From JBALVT01 sp965262875 (lineage in GTDB: Bacteria > Pseudomonadota > Gammaproteobacteria > Pseudomonadales > Halieaceae): DNA of 64,000 nt. Under the pieces are notes generated by a model. It was not told the origin of the DNA. It searched no databases and was given only the letters and a program-made list of their open reading frames with translations. The translations under genes were made by a program, and so were the position numbers. Positions 23,560-32,027 of this stretch are shown one piece after another; position 1 is the stretch's first letter, and each line of letters opens with the position of its first letter. The stretch is taken from the NCBI GenBank assembly GCA_965262875.1, contig OZ253569.1, positions 1,550,001 to 1,614,000 on the forward strand, read 5' to 3'.

Positions 23560-25059
23560 CTAAACAAACATCTGCTGCATCAGACCTTTTTTGAAGGTCT
23601 GACAGTGTTCAAGTTCGGTGGCTACGAGGGCTATTTTGGTGTCGAGGGACGAAAGGAAATCGGAGATCTTTTTCTGCTCGGAGAGGGAGGGGATAGAAAA
23701 TACTGTACAGGACACGATTTTCCAATCTGATCGGGGCATCTTTGAACCAGATTGAATATTTGCAAATTGATAAAACCTGTTTGACTGAACAAGGAAATAC
23801 AGAAACTTATCTAAAAGATCATTAGCGCGTATAACCCATATTTCGGAAGTACAAACACCGTCAAATTTGGGTTGGGCGTATTTACGCAAATACGGGCGAA
23901 GTTTTCCGAATAGTACGTCACCAGCCTTAAACTTTGTTTTGATGCTTTGTAATTCCTTGGCACGAAAAGTTTGTAAGATTTTGCCGTTACCTTGCCCTAA
24001 GCTCTCCAACTCTACGCATGGCCAATCGTCTTTTGATACCAACGAATTATAGCTATCTGTTACCTTGTTCGCGAATTTACTAAAGGCATTATCTTCCCAA
24101 TCTGGAAACGCCTTTCCCTGCGCGTCTTTGAAGCGCAGTTCCTGGGAAAACAGCTTTTGCATACAGCCCCTTTTGTAGTCTTCGAACAGGGCTTTTTTCT
24201 GCGTGAGTTGTTCAATTTTGGTGTCGATAGCGGACAGGAATGCGGCGATCTTGCGTTGTTCTGGGAGGGTTGGAAAAACTACTTTGAGTTGGTCGAAATT
24301 TTTTTGACCAAGGGTTTTATTCCGCCCGGCGCCACCAGGAGACGCAAGCCCTAGCAAGTGTTTCCCGTATTTACGAAGGAAGAAGTATTTTACAAACGGC
24401 AACGTAGATTTGTCTTCGACAGGTACAAACATTGGGAAGCGGTGGGAAGCAATGAACCCTTTCTCGTTGTGGGTAGTTACAGCAATGGCATGTTCCCAAG
24501 CAAACACGATGTTCACAACAAATGCTGGAACGTGCACCTTAAAGACGCGTTTATTTCCCAGCGTTTTTCCTGCAACGGGGTCTTTATGAAATATTCCTTT
24601 TCCGTGCGACCTGATCCCAATTTCTCTATAGAGCTTACTTTGCTCGACGGAAATTGGCTTTCCTACTCGGGTTATGAATTCTTCAAGTCGGCCACTCGAC
24701 CAATTTCCAACATACTCAGGAAATCGCAAAGCTGGCACTTTGACGCTTTTGGCAAGTGGAAAGGTGATTGCCTGCTGCCTGATGATCGTCTGGAACTCTT
24801 TGCTGACGTCGTTGATATCCAAAACATCCACCCGATAGGGCAGAGAGGAGTCGTTGAACGCTTCTTTCAGCTTGTGCAAAATGATCGGCGGCAGTTTATC
24901 TTTGCATTCAAGCGCCAAGTCCAGATCGGAATTGAAACGCACCTGATTTTTAACACGGCTGCCAAACACCCAAATACGGCATTCTGGCGGTACAATATCC
25001 GCCAGGATATCGCGCACGGTCACAAACTCAGTCGCGGAGATGTCAAATGTCAGTTTCAT
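23560..25059 (-). CDS. hsdS: Type I restriction specificity subunit S with N-terminal MNT-type nucleotidyltransferase domain
   Basis: A 499-residue fusion. The first about 105 residues are a second minimal nucleotidyltransferase with an intact GS-x10-DxD site (G33-S34 in WVFGSRVKN, D45 and D47 in SDLDL) and a third acidic position in YRVDVLDIND. From about residue 108 it is a full HsdS: target-recognition domain 1 starting VPALRFPEYVGNW, conserved helix LPEQRKIAAFLSAIDTKIEQ, target-recognition domain 2 starting FPDWEDNAF, and second helix LSEQKKISDFLSSLDTKIAL. HsdS sets the DNA target for methylation and cleavage. The HEPN gene upstream overlaps its start if its frameshift is corrected, mirroring the HEPN/NTase-HsdR arrangement. 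Confidence 0.9.
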   Translation of the reverse strand: MKLTFDISATEFVTVRDILADIVPPECRIWVFGSRVKNQVRFNSDLDLALECKDKLPPIILHKLKEAFNDSSLPYRVDVLDINDVSKEFQTIIRQQAITFPLAKSVKVPALRFPEYVGNWSSGRLEEFITRVGKPISVEQSKLYREIGIRSHGKGIFHKDPVAGKTLGNKRVFKVHVPAFVVNIVFAWEHAIAVTTHNEKGFIASHRFPMFVPVEDKSTLPFVKYFFLRKYGKHLLGLASPGGAGRNKTLGQKNFDQLKVVFPTLPEQRKIAAFLSAIDTKIEQLTQKKALFEDYKRGCMQKLFSQELRFKDAQGKAFPDWEDNAFSKFANKVTDSYNSLVSKDDWPCVELESLGQGNGKILQTFRAKELQSIKTKFKAGDVLFGKLRPYLRKYAQPKFDGVCTSEIWVIRANDLLDKFLYFLVQSNRFYQFANIQSGSKMPRSDWKIVSCTVFSIPSLSEQKKISDFLSSLDTKIALVATELEHCQTFKKGLMQQMFV

Positions 25060-25445
25060 AGATTGCGCTTAATGCTTCAAATAAATGCTGTGCTTCGATG
25101 TACAATTGCGGTGGCGCGTTCTTCGTTATAGCCGTGCGAAGTTGCGGCACGGTCGTCGCGGTATTCCCACCATTTGTCCCAGCTGTTCAGGAGTATACCA
25201 ATCTCGTAAGCGCGGCGGATACGGTCTTGGGCGCTCATGGCTTCGATGGCGGATGGATCGTCCTCGGTTGATTTCAGATGCCGCTTGATTGTTTTCGTGG
25301 CCAGATCATAGCAGTATTCAAATCGTTGGATACAGGCATCACGGACGAATTCGTTACTGGTGTCTTTTTCACGTTCATTCAGGGCGCGTTTCAGGGTGGT
25401 AAGCGCCTTGTTGAAGGGCGTCAGGCCTAACTGTTCACGGGTCAA
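25043..25445 (-). pseudogene. HEPN-family nucleotidyltransferase partner protein 2, one-base frameshift near the 3' end
   Basis: Same family as the gene at 22513: FNKALTTLKRALNEREKD, RFEYCYDLATKTIKRHL, and the RX4H motif RAATSH in DDRAATSHGYNEE. The frame breaks at the sequence encoding TAIVHRSTAFI and stops at 25077. Removing one base near 25103 continues as YIEAQHLFEALSAIYETDI, a typical HEPN C-terminus, to a stop at 25043-25045, which then overlaps the hsdS start by 17 bp. The likely start is TTG 25445, 1 bp after the stop of the preceding frame. The HEPN core is intact, but the last helix is lost unless this is a sequencing error. Confidence 0.78.
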
Positions 25446-25446
25446 T

Positions 25447-25533
25447 TCAATATACTCCCAACGGGCCGGGAATGCCCAGCTCCTTGCAAAATCCGGCGAT
25501 GGTTGCATCGGTGTCCTGCATAGCACTATCTAG
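25447..25533 (-). pseudogene. C-terminal stub of the upstream operon gene, possibly hsdM
   Basis: Reading out of the IS1182 left end on the minus strand gives DSAMQDTDATIAGFCKELGI and a stop at 25447-25449, one base before the HEPN-2 start. An AxIxxFCxELGI-like ending and the position before HEPN-hsdS suggest the tail of a type I methyltransferase subunit (hsdM), but 28 residues are too few to prove it. The rest is absent on the far side of the IS. Confidence 0.45.
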
Positions 25534-27132
25534 CAGTTTGTCGGACTCAGCTCCTGACGGGCACGATTTAATACTCCAGCGTGCTACAGGGCTGTCAGGA
25601 CACCACGCAGAAGATGTGATTGTCCCAGGGCAGCCACGTCAACCTTCATCACGCCTTTATCCAGCCCTGTAATGGGCATTTATGCGGCAAATGACCGCTT
25701 AATTATGCCATTCTCAGCACATTCATACGCTTTACATTCCATGCCAGTGTCGCCAGCGTCCATTCGCCCGCAACCTTGTCCAAACCTCGCATCGAGAACT
25801 GCCTCAACCCCATAACGTGTTTGATGATGCCGAACACTGGCTCTACCGTTTGCTTTCTTAATGCGTACAGCGCTCGACCGGATTGGGTCGTCAGTTGATG
25901 TTTCATGAGCCTCACCTGATCATCCGTTATCGGAGTGGGGGCGTCAGGGGCAAACCGATCAAAAACGCACGGTGATGGTGGTCACGCGCTACTGCCAGTA
26001 AAGGCTGGATATTATCCTCTACGCAAGCCTTTACATTATCACCGCTAAAATAGCCTGTATCGGCCAGCAGGTCGGTCACCTTGCCCAGTTCTTCAGGCAG
26101 GGTATTCAGCTTTGTCAGGGCCGGCTTTATTTGTTGTTTGTCGTTCGGGGCCTGTGTCATGTGTGTACTGACGACGAGCATTGTATCGGTGTCAACACTG
26201 GCCTGGGCGTTGTAGCACTGCTCAAAGCCGCCGCCAGATACCGGCATGATACGCGACTCTTCATCGGTCAAATTCATCTGGTCTTTATCTCGAGGGCCGG
26301 GAAGCGGTGGCTTAGGCTCCCGGCCCCGGGGCTTTTTTCCAGTATCCCTCTGAGCTTGGCGTTTGGTTTGTTTTTGTTGGTATTCGGCTTGTTCACGCGC
26401 AAAACGCTCCTGCGCCCGTTCTTCAATTTTTACTTTGGCCGCAGCCAGTGCCTCAAGTCGTGTTTCGCGCCGGGAAATCTCCGCGGGAATGTCCATGCCA
26501 TCCGCTACCGGCGTTTGATCTGCCGCCTCTGCCTGTGCAGTGAGAGCGCTGACTTCTGCCTTGAGCTGTGCTTCGATTTTCTTTAAGTGGCCATAAGAAA
26601 GCGCCTTATGCTTGCTGGCATTCGCCTTGATCTTGGTGCCATCCAGGGCGATACGCCCAAGCTTCATGAGCTTCATTTCACGCGCCAGCAACAAGACCTG
26701 AACAAAAAGTGCTTCAAGCTGAGGCAAAAAACGGCGTCGAAAGGTCGCTATAGTGTCGTGATCCGGATGCGTGTTGGCCGCCAGGTAGCGAAACGCAATG
26801 GAGTCGTGGGTGGCTCGCTCAATCTTACGGCTGGAAAACACACCGGTGGCGTAACCGTAGATCAGCAAACTCAGTAGGACCGCTGGATGGTGCGCCTTTG
26901 ATCCACGCCCGGCATATTGACGGGTGAGCTCAGACAGATCGAGCTGATCAACGACCTCCACGACAAACCGTGCCAGGTGGTGTTCAGGTAACCAGTCCGA
27001 CATAGAGGGAGGGAATAGATAGTCCGTCTCTCGATCAACGTTTACAAAATTGGCCATCACTTATTCCCGGTTACTTTTCAGTGTGATCACATTATCTCAT
27101 GATGACGTTGTTGGGTTAAGTCCGACAGGCTG
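25534..27132 (-). mobile_element. IS1182-family insertion sequence, copy 1
   Basis: About 1.6 kb bounded by inverted repeats CAGTTTGTCGGACT (25534-) and AGTCCGACAGGCTG (-27132), with CTAG on both sides (25530-25533 and 27133-27136), the palindromic target typical of this family. Nearly identical to copy 2 at 44302-47308. The left flank is the restriction operon, the right flank an ISNCY relic, so the intervening host DNA was lost before or by this insertion. Confidence 0.9.
25703..27060 (-). pseudogene. IS1182-family transposase, frameshifted
   Basis: The same 452-codon gene as at 44470, but one G is missing at 25971-25972 (GG versus GGG in copy 2), which splits it into 377- and 70-codon frames. 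Family signatures remain: ADTGYFSGDN with a catalytic Asp, the N-terminal domain with YGYATGVFSSRKIERATHDS and DTIATFRRRFLP, and the C-terminal KQTVEPVFGIIKHVMGLRQF carrying the final Glu. The split removes the last catalytic residue from the main product, so copy 1 would depend on copy 2's transposase. Confidence 0.9.
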
Positions 27133-27135
27133 CTA

Positions 27136-27522
27136 GAGCTCGATGAGATCTTTTGCTGGCGTGAGGGCTGTACCGTGAGTAAAAGCCTGACTGTTCAATA
27201 CGATAAGGTGCTCTACCTGCTCGACAAAGACACTGCGCTAGCCAAGCGTCTTCCGCGCAAGAGAGTGACAGTTTTTGATTATGCCGACGGCACAATTGCA
27301 ATCAAATACAAGGGACTACCCCTGCCCTACATTATTTTCGACAAGGTTTCTCAGGTTGATCAAGGCCAGGTTGTGAGCAACAAGCGGCTGGGAGCGGTGT
27401 TGGCTTTTGCTCAGGAAGCACAAAAATCCAGAGCGGGAAAACGGAGTCAAAAAGGGCCGGCTCGTGGGGCCCAGAAACAGATCAGGAAGGAAAGAACCCG
27501 GCAGGCAGGGATGACTGTCTGA
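27136..27522 (+). pseudogene. ISNCY-family transposase, C-terminal fragment
   Basis: The frame is open from the IS1182 junction: ELDEIFCWREGCTVSKSLTV, then QYDKVLYLLDKDTALAKRLP and VFDYADGTIAIKYKGLPLPY. This is the C-terminal beta-rich domain after the integrase core of ISNCY (IS1202-like) transposases. The catalytic core is missing. The 3' end runs into the ISL3 remnant on the other strand. Confidence 0.72.
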
Positions 27523-28704
27523 TCTTGAGTTTGAAATACTCGGTATCCCTGATGCCTCTGGCGCGCTTGCGGATCATGCCGATACTGATGTTGCCAGCCT
27601 CGATCCTGGCACTGGTGAGCTTGTGCTTCGCGTAATTACAAATGCCCACACAGTGCCTTCTCAACGATTTTGCAAACTTCTTCAGGTAGAGCATGGTCGA
27701 TTGATCGGCTATCCGGCACCAGGCTTCCAGTCGCTCCTGCATCAGTTCGACAGTCTCTGATTCCCACAAGGCCTGAAGTTGTTCCTTCAAGATATACAGC
27801 GTATTGAGATGGGCATTTTCATCCAATAGTCGTTGTAATTTTTGAGTCCGGGGTTCGTCCAGCTTATCGGCGTTTTTCAGCACCAGGTAATGTGTTCCTG
27901 TTAGCAATGCTTTACCCGCTTTGTTGGCCTTTCCAAACGCTATTCGCCGCTGGTTGCTCAGGGCCTTGCTGTAGTGCTTCATGACGTGGAAACGGTCAAA
28001 CACAATGTCGGCATTGGGTCAGCAATCACGGACTGATTTCTGACAGGATGGCGCCATGTCCATTGCGACAGCCTCTATTTTTGCAGTGGTTTGTGCCGGC
28101 AGCTGCTTTAGAAATCCAGAGAAAACGTCAGCCGTTCGACCGGTTTCCACACCGATTAAATGCCCCTCCACCGTGTCGTAAATCACGGTCATGTAGTCGT
28201 GGCCTTTCGCCCTGGCCACCTCATCAACACCCGGATACTTCAGGCCAGTCAGCGGTGTCGGGTCGAGTGCCGGGAGAGTCTCCTCCAGATACGCCTTGTC
28301 GATATTCTTCACCGTCTCCCAGCGTACACCGAGATGTCTGGAGACCGCCTGAATACTCATGTGGCGGCACAAACCACTGATCAGTCTGCAGAAAAGCGGC
28401 GGGTGAAGCGGCATCCCTTGTCGACCAATTCACAGTGCTCCATGCGACGTTCGCTCTTGCTGATAAACACTTGGGCCAACTCAACTTCGATGACACAAGG
28501 GTAGCCAAAGAGCGGCACATCCCTGATCTGTCGACGGACGTACCGGTTGACTGTTCCCTTTCGCCCCGTAACGGGGTCTATGGCGTTTCTACGCCTGTCC
28601 CTGCTGCAATGAATGACAAGTTGCTGCTCCTGTTCGTCCCGTTGTATTGGATTGACCCGCTGCCCCTTGAGGCCCAAAATATCCCTCTGGATGTCGATTC
28701 CCAT
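27482..28704 (-). pseudogene. ISL3-family transposase, broken into three frames
   Basis: Three consecutive minus frames make one ISL3 transposase. 28704-28381 holds the N-terminal part (CSRDRRRNAIDPVTGRKG with flanking Cys residues). 28414-28019 holds the HTH and first catalytic region (HLGVRWETVKNIDKAYLEET, GVDEVARAKGHDYMTVIYD). 28003-27482 holds the C-terminal part (FDRFHVMKHYSKALSNQRR, ARIEAGNISIGMIRKRARGI). Frameshifts lie near 28400 and 28010. The 5' leader continues beyond IS copy 3: 30207-30216 reads GTCAGAAGCC in reverse of an ISL3-like GGCTTCTGAC end. Confidence 0.85.
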
Positions 28705-28719
28705 ATACCTGTTCTATGT

Positions 28720-30202
28720 AGTCGACCCTGAAAAAGCCTAATTGGCCATCACGGCATCGCCGTAATGCCGTGGCTTGATAATAAACTGCGTTAAACGACT
28801 CCATAAGGAAGCCGTTTTCGGGGCCAATAAAAACAATCTCATCCACTTCCTGAAGTTAAACGCAGCAGCAGCCATCAGTACGTTAATCTGGTCGCCTTCA
28901 AATCCTTTGAGATAACTTTTGTTCAATCGATGATCCGACTTCAGGTGGCCGATCACCGGCTCTATGCCAGCCCGCTTTCTAAAACGTTTCCGCATCAGCA
29001 CCTGGTAGGCACTATCCGTATCCCGAGTACCTGTGCTGGGCATTATGATCCGCGTGTCATTGATCTTTTTCTTCCCTTTGTAACCCCGATCACATAAGCC
29101 AACGGCCGGTTTCAGTTTGTTAAGCCGCTTCAATTGCAACAGCACCTCCGGCAGCGTATGACCATCAAATTTGTTCGTATCAAAGGCCATGGCACCAACA
29201 ATGATTTTTGAATCCCGAGTTGTCGTGATAGAAACCTTGGTGCCAAATTCATAGCGCTTATGCTCTTTGCCTTTACTCATGCAGTAGACATGGGGTTCGT
29301 GCAAGCTGTACAGCTTGTTCGTATCCCCTCGCTTCTGGTTCAGTCCACGATGGAATAGTGCAAAGTCCTCTGCCAGCTTTTCCAGAATGTCGAGTGGCAG
29401 TTTACGCTCCAATTCCCGCACTAAACGACCGGCAATGGTCTTTAGCCGCTTAACGGCTTTGCGGGCCTTGGCACGGTTCCTGGGATGTCCCGCAAAACGA
29501 CATTCCAGTTTTCTTTGCTTAATTTCCTTGGCATAACTGCGGCGAAGTGTTATCCCTTCTTTCCTGGCCAATTTCAGGCAACGAACAATAATCTTTCGGT
29601 ACAACTTTGCATCGGTGGGAAAGGTGATGTTTTTTTCCTGTACTGTGGTGTCAATACAGACTTCCTCTTCGACCGCTTTCTCACCATGAATGGTGATAGA
29701 GGATGCCAATATTTTTTCAAATCCCTTTTCGCCGACTCGCTTGCGGAAGTACACCAGATCGGATGGGTCACAAGGGAATGACCACTGGAATTCAACCTCC
29801 CCGCAAAATGCCTGGTAATACGGGTTTTGTACCCAGTGTTGCACGATAACCTCGTCGCTGACATTTTCCATATGCTTGAGAATAGATAAACCCACCATCA
29901 AGCGTACGGGTTTGGCAGGCCTGCCAGTTGCCGCATACAAGGGAGCGAACTCCGATTCAAAAAAGTCCCAGGGTATGGTTCGCGCAAGATGTAACAGAGG
30001 GTGTTTCGGATTGAGTTGATCCATCAACCCAGCAGCCATAAAACTCATTTGATGGTGATCGGGGGAAGAATCTTTCATCGAGAGCCACCTTTGTTTCGAC
30101 CGGATTAAGTGCCAAATAGGCTTGAAACTGGTCGAAATCATCTCACAAATACCCAGTATTATCTAATACAATCAACATGTTAAACGTTTTTCAGGGTCGA
30201 CT
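28720..30202 (-). mobile_element. IS5/IS1182-like insertion sequence, copy 3
   Basis: Third 1483-bp copy, inverted relative to copies 1 and 2. It interrupts the leader of the ISL3 relic and has a clean 4-bp target duplication, ATGT, at 28716-28719 and 30203-30206. The flanking T and A also match, so TATGTA repeats on both sides. Confidence 0.94.
28738..30078 (-). CDS. IS5/IS1182-like DDE transposase (copy 3)
   Basis: A 446-residue transposase, identical in translation to copies 1 and 2, with the same DDE motifs (CIDTTVQEKN, GLCDRGYKG, IEPVIGHLKSDH) and the same leader hairpin. The gene is intact. The start at 30078 corresponds to the AAGGTGG-preceded ATG. Confidence 0.88.
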   Translation of the reverse strand: MKDSSPDHHQMSFMAAGLMDQLNPKHPLLHLARTIPWDFFESEFAPLYAATGRPAKPVRLMVGLSILKHMENVSDEVIVQHWVQNPYYQAFCGEVEFQWSFPCDPSDLVYFRKRVGEKGFEKILASSITIHGEKAVEEEVCIDTTVQEKNITFPTDAKLYRKIIVRCLKLARKEGITLRRSYAKEIKQRKLECRFAGHPRNRAKARKAVKRLKTIAGRLVRELERKLPLDILEKLAEDFALFHRGLNQKRGDTNKLYSLHEPHVYCMSKGKEHKRYEFGTKVSITTTRDSKIIVGAMAFDTNKFDGHTLPEVLLQLKRLNKLKPAVGLCDRGYKGKKKINDTRIIMPSTGTRDTDSAYQVLMRKRFRKRAGIEPVIGHLKSDHRLNKSYLKGFEGDQINVLMAAAAFNFRKWMRLFLLAPKTASLWSRLTQFIIKPRHYGDAVMAN

Positions 30203-30261
30203 ATGTAAAGTTGTCAGAAGCCTTATATACCAACAGATTACGTGGGGATCGGCATCCTTTT

Positions 30262-30567
30262 TCACTCATAGAAGCGGAGAAGAGCCATCTCAGCCATGTA
30301 AACATTATGTTCTGACGCGCCGCCCGCGCCGCTACACATCTTTTTGTCAGTAATTGGAAGTCCGGGTTCCTCCGCCAATCGACTGTCAATATAACTTTCG
30401 GCGGCCTCGGTATCTACCAGTGCGTGGCCGGTTTCGGTTTCCGGTGGCATTGATGCGCCATCGGGGGAATAGTGCTGCACGACAACCTGAAGCGTTGGCC
30501 CGAAGCTCTGTAGTAGATCCTTGTCTGCGCTGCCATCATCTTTGGTGAATCCAGCTTCAACTGGTTC
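30262..30567 (-). pseudogene. Retropepsin-like aspartic protease fragment
   Basis: The frame reads LLQSFGPTLQVVVQHYSPDG, HALVDTEAAESYIDSRLAEE, PGLPITDKKMCSGAGGASEH, then NVYMAEMALLRFYE and a stop. It matches the active-site half of bacterial retropepsin-like proteins (ALVDTGAxxSxID, then a GLP segment), but the catalytic Asp-Thr-Gly reads Asp-Thr-Glu. Both ends are cut: IS21-derived sequence upstream, ISL3-side sequence downstream. Confidence 0.6.
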
Positions 30568-30763
30568 ATCTGTGCCAAAAAGCGGGCATTGAAACGTTGT
30601 TCCTTGCCGTGGAGTACGGCATCGACACAGGTTTTAAGATTGTCGTAAATTCCTCTGCTGGTGACGCCGCCCCAGTAGGCAAAGGCCGCATCGTGAGCGG
30701 CAAAAACCATTTCCTGGGTCTCTCGGGGAAAAGCCATGACAAAGGGCAGTCGGCTGTGAGTTG
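30568..30763 (-). pseudogene. IS21 IstA internal fragment
   Basis: The minus frame reads SRLPFVMAFPRETQEMVFAA, HDAAFAYWGGVTSRGIYDNL and KTCVDAVLHGKEQRFNARFL, the DDE-core segment of IS21 IstA transposases (second Asp in YDNLK). It is a different IS21 lineage from the complete copies in this window (which have LLYDNLKSAVLERHG). Joined to an IS256 fragment upstream and a retropepsin fragment downstream. Confidence 0.78.
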
Positions 30764-30880
30764 TTTCAGCAGCGGAGCCAAAACACCGCCTTGTCCGCTG
30801 ATGGCCTGCCCTGACTGGATCGCTTTTAGCGCTTTATCAAAATCGAATGGTTCATATATGTCATAATCAATTCTCCTTAC
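30764..30880 (-). pseudogene. IS256-family transposase N-terminal fragment
   Basis: The minus frame reads EPFDFDKALKAIQSGQAISG and QGGVLAPLLKQLTAD, matching the opening of IS256/mutator transposases (ALEALQSGKxLTGKDGxLTPLIKQLTEAAL pattern). Similarity ends at about 30764 where the IstA piece begins. Confidence 0.65.
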
Positions 30881-30929
30881 AGCATTATGCTGAAAAATGA
30901 ATTTGCGAAATCCGCGCGCAGGGAAAAAA

Positions 30930-31037
30930 TAATGGAAAGTCGTGTCGACTATGAGCGATCACATGTGCCTTTGCATAAGTGGGTTTATGCCATGTATCTG
31001 ACTGTTACCTCCCGCAAAGGCATATCCAGTCTGCGGC
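30930..31037 (+). pseudogene. IS1595-family transposase fragment
   Basis: The frame reads ESRVDYERSHVPLHKWVYAM and YLTVTSRKGISSLRL, the segment before the ISXO2-like DDE core of IS1595 transposases. Similarity stops after SLRL. Only about 35 codons remain. Confidence 0.6.
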
Positions 31038-31090
31038 TTCCGGTGACGACCCTGTTCCGTTTGCCTCCCCTCACTTCGCCAGCGAATCTG

Positions 31091-31117
31091 GCGCAGGCGC
31101 ATTGCGCTGCGCTTTTT
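31091..31117 (+). terminator. Possible rho-independent terminator
   Basis: GCGCAG (31091-31096) and CTGCGC (31107-31112) form a G/C-rich 6-bp stem with a 10-base loop, followed by TTTTT. It lies just upstream of the small membrane gene at 31150 and would insulate it from the transposon debris. Confidence 0.45.
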
Positions 31118-31149
31118 AACTAACTACACTAGTTTTAAGGAGAACCACA

Positions 31150-31416
31150 ATGACAATGACACCTGAAATCTTAACCATGCTGGGCATGACGGCAACCATT
31201 CTCATTGCAAGCTGGACGATGAATCGGTCATTGCGAACCGATCTCCGAGCCGATCTGCACCGGTTTGAAGACAAGGTCGATGCCCGTTTTGAAGCCATGG
31301 ATACAAAAATCGATGCCCTACGTGAAGACCAGCACACGCTCAATGCCCGTATGTCCGGCCTCGAGGGGCTGCTACAGGGCCTCAAGGAAGCTATTGTCGC
31401 CCGTGCTGTGGCGTAG
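31150..31416 (+). CDS. Small membrane-anchored coiled-coil protein, paralogue 1
   Basis: An 88-residue protein with one N-terminal hydrophobic helix (ILTMLGMTATILIASWTM, about residues 7-24), then a charged helix with heptad character (LHRFEDKVDARFEAMDTKID) and GLEGLLQGLKEAI at the end. AAGGAG lies 8 bp before the ATG. It is clearly related to the gene at 32028 (both open TPE-L--GMT-TIL and close GL-EAI-AR-VA). No family name recognised; function unknown. The pair flanks a Cas3 HD fragment. Confidence 0.7.
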   Translation: MTMTPEILTMLGMTATILIASWTMNRSLRTDLRADLHRFEDKVDARFEAMDTKIDALREDQHTLNARMSGLEGLLQGLKEAIVARAVA

Positions 31417-31441
31417 CCGCACACTAATACTGGAGTCATCG

Positions 31442-31660
31442 ATGACAAGCATGATTTCTGAGGTTTACTCAGCTTTCCGCAAGGCCGGTGTACCCGAAGA
31501 AGAAGCAAAGCAAGCCGCGGAGGCCTTGTCGGCAGAGAGTACGGCTACCAAGTCAGATATCGATGACATCAAACGGGAACTGTCCGTTGTGAAGTGGATG
31601 CTGGGTATTGTGATCGCGGCACAGGTACTGCCCCTGCTTCGGGCCATAGGGGTTTTTTAG
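31442..31660 (+). CDS. Small coiled-coil protein with C-terminal membrane helix
   Basis: A 72-residue protein: an amphipathic start (MISEVYSAFRKAGVPEEEAK), an acidic helical part (SDIDDIKRELSVVKWML) and a C-terminal hydrophobic helix (LGIVIAAQVLPLLRAIGVF). It resembles small DUF1640-type tail-anchored coiled-coil proteins. GGAG precedes the ATG at 31442, and it lies 25 bp after the gene at 31150, so the two are likely co-transcribed. Function unknown. Confidence 0.65.
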   Translation: MTSMISEVYSAFRKAGVPEEEAKQAAEALSAESTATKSDIDDIKRELSVVKWMLGIVIAAQVLPLLRAIGVF

Positions 31661-31729
31661 CCTGAAGCCTGCCCCCACACAAACAACCGCATTCACGAAG
31701 AAAAACCTACTGGATTGGAAAATATTGAT

Positions 31730-31984
31730 ATGACTCAGATGTTTTTTGCGCACTCCACCCCGGACCCGAGTACTCGGGAATGGCATAAATTAGGTGAACA
31801 TCTAAAGGCCGTCGGTGATTTAGCCGCACAATTTGGTTCGTCATTCGGTGTAGCCAAAGCCACTAAGCTGGCGGGGGTTTTACACGACCTCGGCAAGTAC
31901 ACACCCGCGTTTCAGGCGCGGCTCCGTGGTTCGAACGAGCGAGTCGATCACGCGACTGCGGGCGCGGCGGAAGTGAGTACTTGA
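31730..31984 (+). pseudogene. Cas3 HD-nuclease domain, N-terminal fragment
   Basis: An 84-residue piece of the CRISPR type I Cas3'' HD domain. It reads FFAHSTPDPSTREWHKLGEH, then LAGVLHDLGKYTPAFQARL and DHATAGAAEV. Metal-binding landmarks are the first His (FFAHS), His of WHKLGEHL, the HD of LHDLGK and His of VDHATAGA. The protein stops (TGA 31982-31984) just where the rest of the HD domain and the helicase should follow. No other cas gene or CRISPR array is in the window. The ATG at 31730 is used; an in-frame TTG at 31715 is possible. Confidence 0.75.
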
Positions 31985-32027
31985 AAATGCCGCAGCAGCG
32001 TCGCACACTACCCACTGGAGAAGTATT

